A DNA stretch of 6,828 nucleotides from Candidatus Staskawiczbacteria bacterium (lineage in GTDB: Bacteria > Patescibacteriota > Minisyncoccia > Minisyncoccales > Staskawiczbacteraceae). Below, piece after piece: positions 6,092 through 6,828 of this stretch. Positions within the stretch are counted from its first letter, which is position 1. Each line of letters opens with the position of its first letter. The position numbers and the translations under genes were made by a program. The stretch covers positions 1 to 6,828 of the forward strand of contig JAPLZA010000035.1 in assembly GCA_026395275.1 (NCBI GenBank). Direction: 5' to 3'. The notes beneath the pieces were generated by a model. The model made no database searches, had not been told where the DNA came from, and worked only from the letters and a program-made list of their open reading frames with translations.

Positions 6092-6828
6092 TTAAAATTC
6101 CATTAATAGTATTTCCAACGCCAACTTTGGATTGGCATTTGTAAAAGTTAACTTGTTGTTTATCTCCTCTGCTAATTCTAAAATTTTTTTAGCTTTTTTG
6201 TCTGAAAAATTGTTTAACAACTGTTTCCTAAAATATTTTTGTATTACTTCCAATATTTCCAACGGATTTTGTTTATCAAAATCAAGGGATTTTACATATT
6301 TGAATTTTTCTGCAAAATCTGAATTAATCACCGAAATTAAATTTTCTAAAATTTCCTCTTCTCTTTTCACTTTTTCTGAATTCTGGGGTAGATCCTTTGG
6401 CTTAGAAAATTTCAAAGTCTGACATCTGGAGAAAATCGTTTGCAACATCATATCTGGCCTAGAAGAAATTAAAATAAGCAATGTTTTTCCTTTTGGTTCT
6501 TCTAATGTTTTTAAAAAACAGCTTTGCGCCTCCTGGTTCATTCTTTCAGCATTGTCTACTATAACTGTTTTGAAAGATCCGTAATAAGACTTGTAGCTCA
6601 AAAAATTTTGCGCAGCTCTTATTTGAGATATATCAATTTCCAAGCTGTCTTTTTCATTCTTAATCGATGACTTACTGTTTATTGATTTTACAACAAGCAA
6701 ATCCGGAAAACCGTTCTTATCAATCATCTGGCAATTCGCGCATTTTCCGCATGGCTTATTTTTATCAAAACAGTTTAAAAATTTTATAAATTCTATGGCA
6801 AATAATTTTTTTCCTATGCCTTCAGCCC
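6092..6828 (-). CDS. holB: DNA polymerase III subunit delta prime, 5' end cut by window
   Basis: Delta prime is the stator of the clamp loader that places the sliding clamp on DNA. The open frame continues to the right edge, so the first internal ATG (6727) is not the true start; 244 codons are visible and roughly the first 30 residues are missing. Numbered from the first visible codon (6826): P-loop remnant EGIGKK (2-7), four zinc-ligand cysteines at 19, 26, 29 and 32 (C-x6-C-x2-C-x2-C), a Walker-B-like VDNAER segment and LKTLEEP after it, and the SRC motif in FSRCQTLKF, which supplies the arginine finger in clamp-loader subunits. The P-loop ends in GKK rather than GKT/S, as often seen in delta prime, which suggests little or no ATPase activity. 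The C-terminal helical domain is weakly conserved. The alternative, gamma/tau (dnaX), is less likely because of the GKK and the short C-terminus. The stop is two bases before frr. Confidence 0.88.
   Translation of the reverse strand, partial: AEGIGKKLFAIEFIKFLNCFDKNKPCGKCANCQMIDKNGFPDLLVVKSINSKSSIKNEKDSLEIDISQIRAAQNFLSYKSYYGSFKTVIVDNAERMNQEAQSCFLKTLEEPKGKTLLILISSRPDMMLQTIFSRCQTLKFSKPKDLPQNSEKVKREEEILENLISVINSDFAEKFKYVKSLDFDKQNPLEILEVIQKYFRKQLLNNFSDKKAKKILELAEEINNKLTFTNANPKLALEILLMEF

Larger units (their letters stand above)
338..6828 (-). other. Seven-gene housekeeping operon holB-frr-rseP-proS-mreB-gatC-gatA
   Basis: All seven genes run leftward with gaps of 2, -1, 23, 41, 29 and -1 bases. 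Two junctions share a base: TAATG at frr/rseP and TAGTG at gatC/gatA. I see no terminator hairpin or internal promoter that I would defend in the gaps. The operon promoter must lie right of the window. Co-transcription is inferred from spacing only. Confidence 0.75.

Noticed and set aside
5671..6144. Plus-strand open frame of 157 codons
   Set aside because: It is antisense to frr, which is clearly the real gene; the translated protein shows no family features.
6132..6422. Plus-strand open frame of 96 codons
   Set aside because: It is antisense to holB, in a low-complexity AT-rich region; no support.

Overview
The window is AT-rich (genes roughly one third G+C by eye) and carries seven tightly packed housekeeping genes, all on the minus strand, followed by a GC-rich non-coding stretch (163 of the first 300 bases are G or C). 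The gene set, the very short intergenic gaps, the near absence of clear Shine-Dalgarno sequences and a short prolyl-tRNA synthetase without the bacterial editing insertion all fit a small-genome bacterium of the Patescibacteria/CPR type (Parcubacteria-like). This placement is inference. gatA ends naturally at TGA, which argues against the lineages (Gracilibacteria, Absconditabacteria) that read UGA as glycine.

Reading in the direction of transcription (right to left), the layout is: 5'-truncated holB (DNA polymerase III delta prime), frr (ribosome recycling factor), rseP (site-2 protease), proS (prolyl-tRNA synthetase), mreB (cell-shape actin), gatC and gatA (subunits of the Glu/Asp-tRNA amidotransferase). 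Gaps are 2, -1, 23, 41, 29 and -1 bases, so the seven genes look like one operon. frr-rseP-proS is what remains of the widespread frr-uppS-cdsA-dxr-rseP-proS cluster; the lipid and isoprenoid genes normally between frr and rseP are missing. The products serve translation (frr, proS, gatC, gatA), replication (holB), membrane proteolysis (rseP) and cell shape (mreB).

The most interesting part is the left end, positions 1 to about 306. A near-consensus sigma-70-type promoter on the minus strand overlaps the gatA stop codon and points leftward into a region with stop codons in all minus frames and strong nested hairpins. The longest hairpin (231-283) has 23 pairs, four of them G-U only if the minus strand is transcribed; on the plus strand those become A-C mismatches. 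This supports a structured RNA on the minus strand that runs off the left edge. I could not match it to tmRNA, RNase P RNA, 6S, SRP RNA or a tRNA. One of its hairpin loops shows ACCUCCU, the anti-Shine-Dalgarno word.

A second oddity is MreB: it appears to lack about 13 residues right after the conserved LIEE motif, removing the helix that links to the second phosphate-binding loop, while the rest of the protein is intact and in frame.
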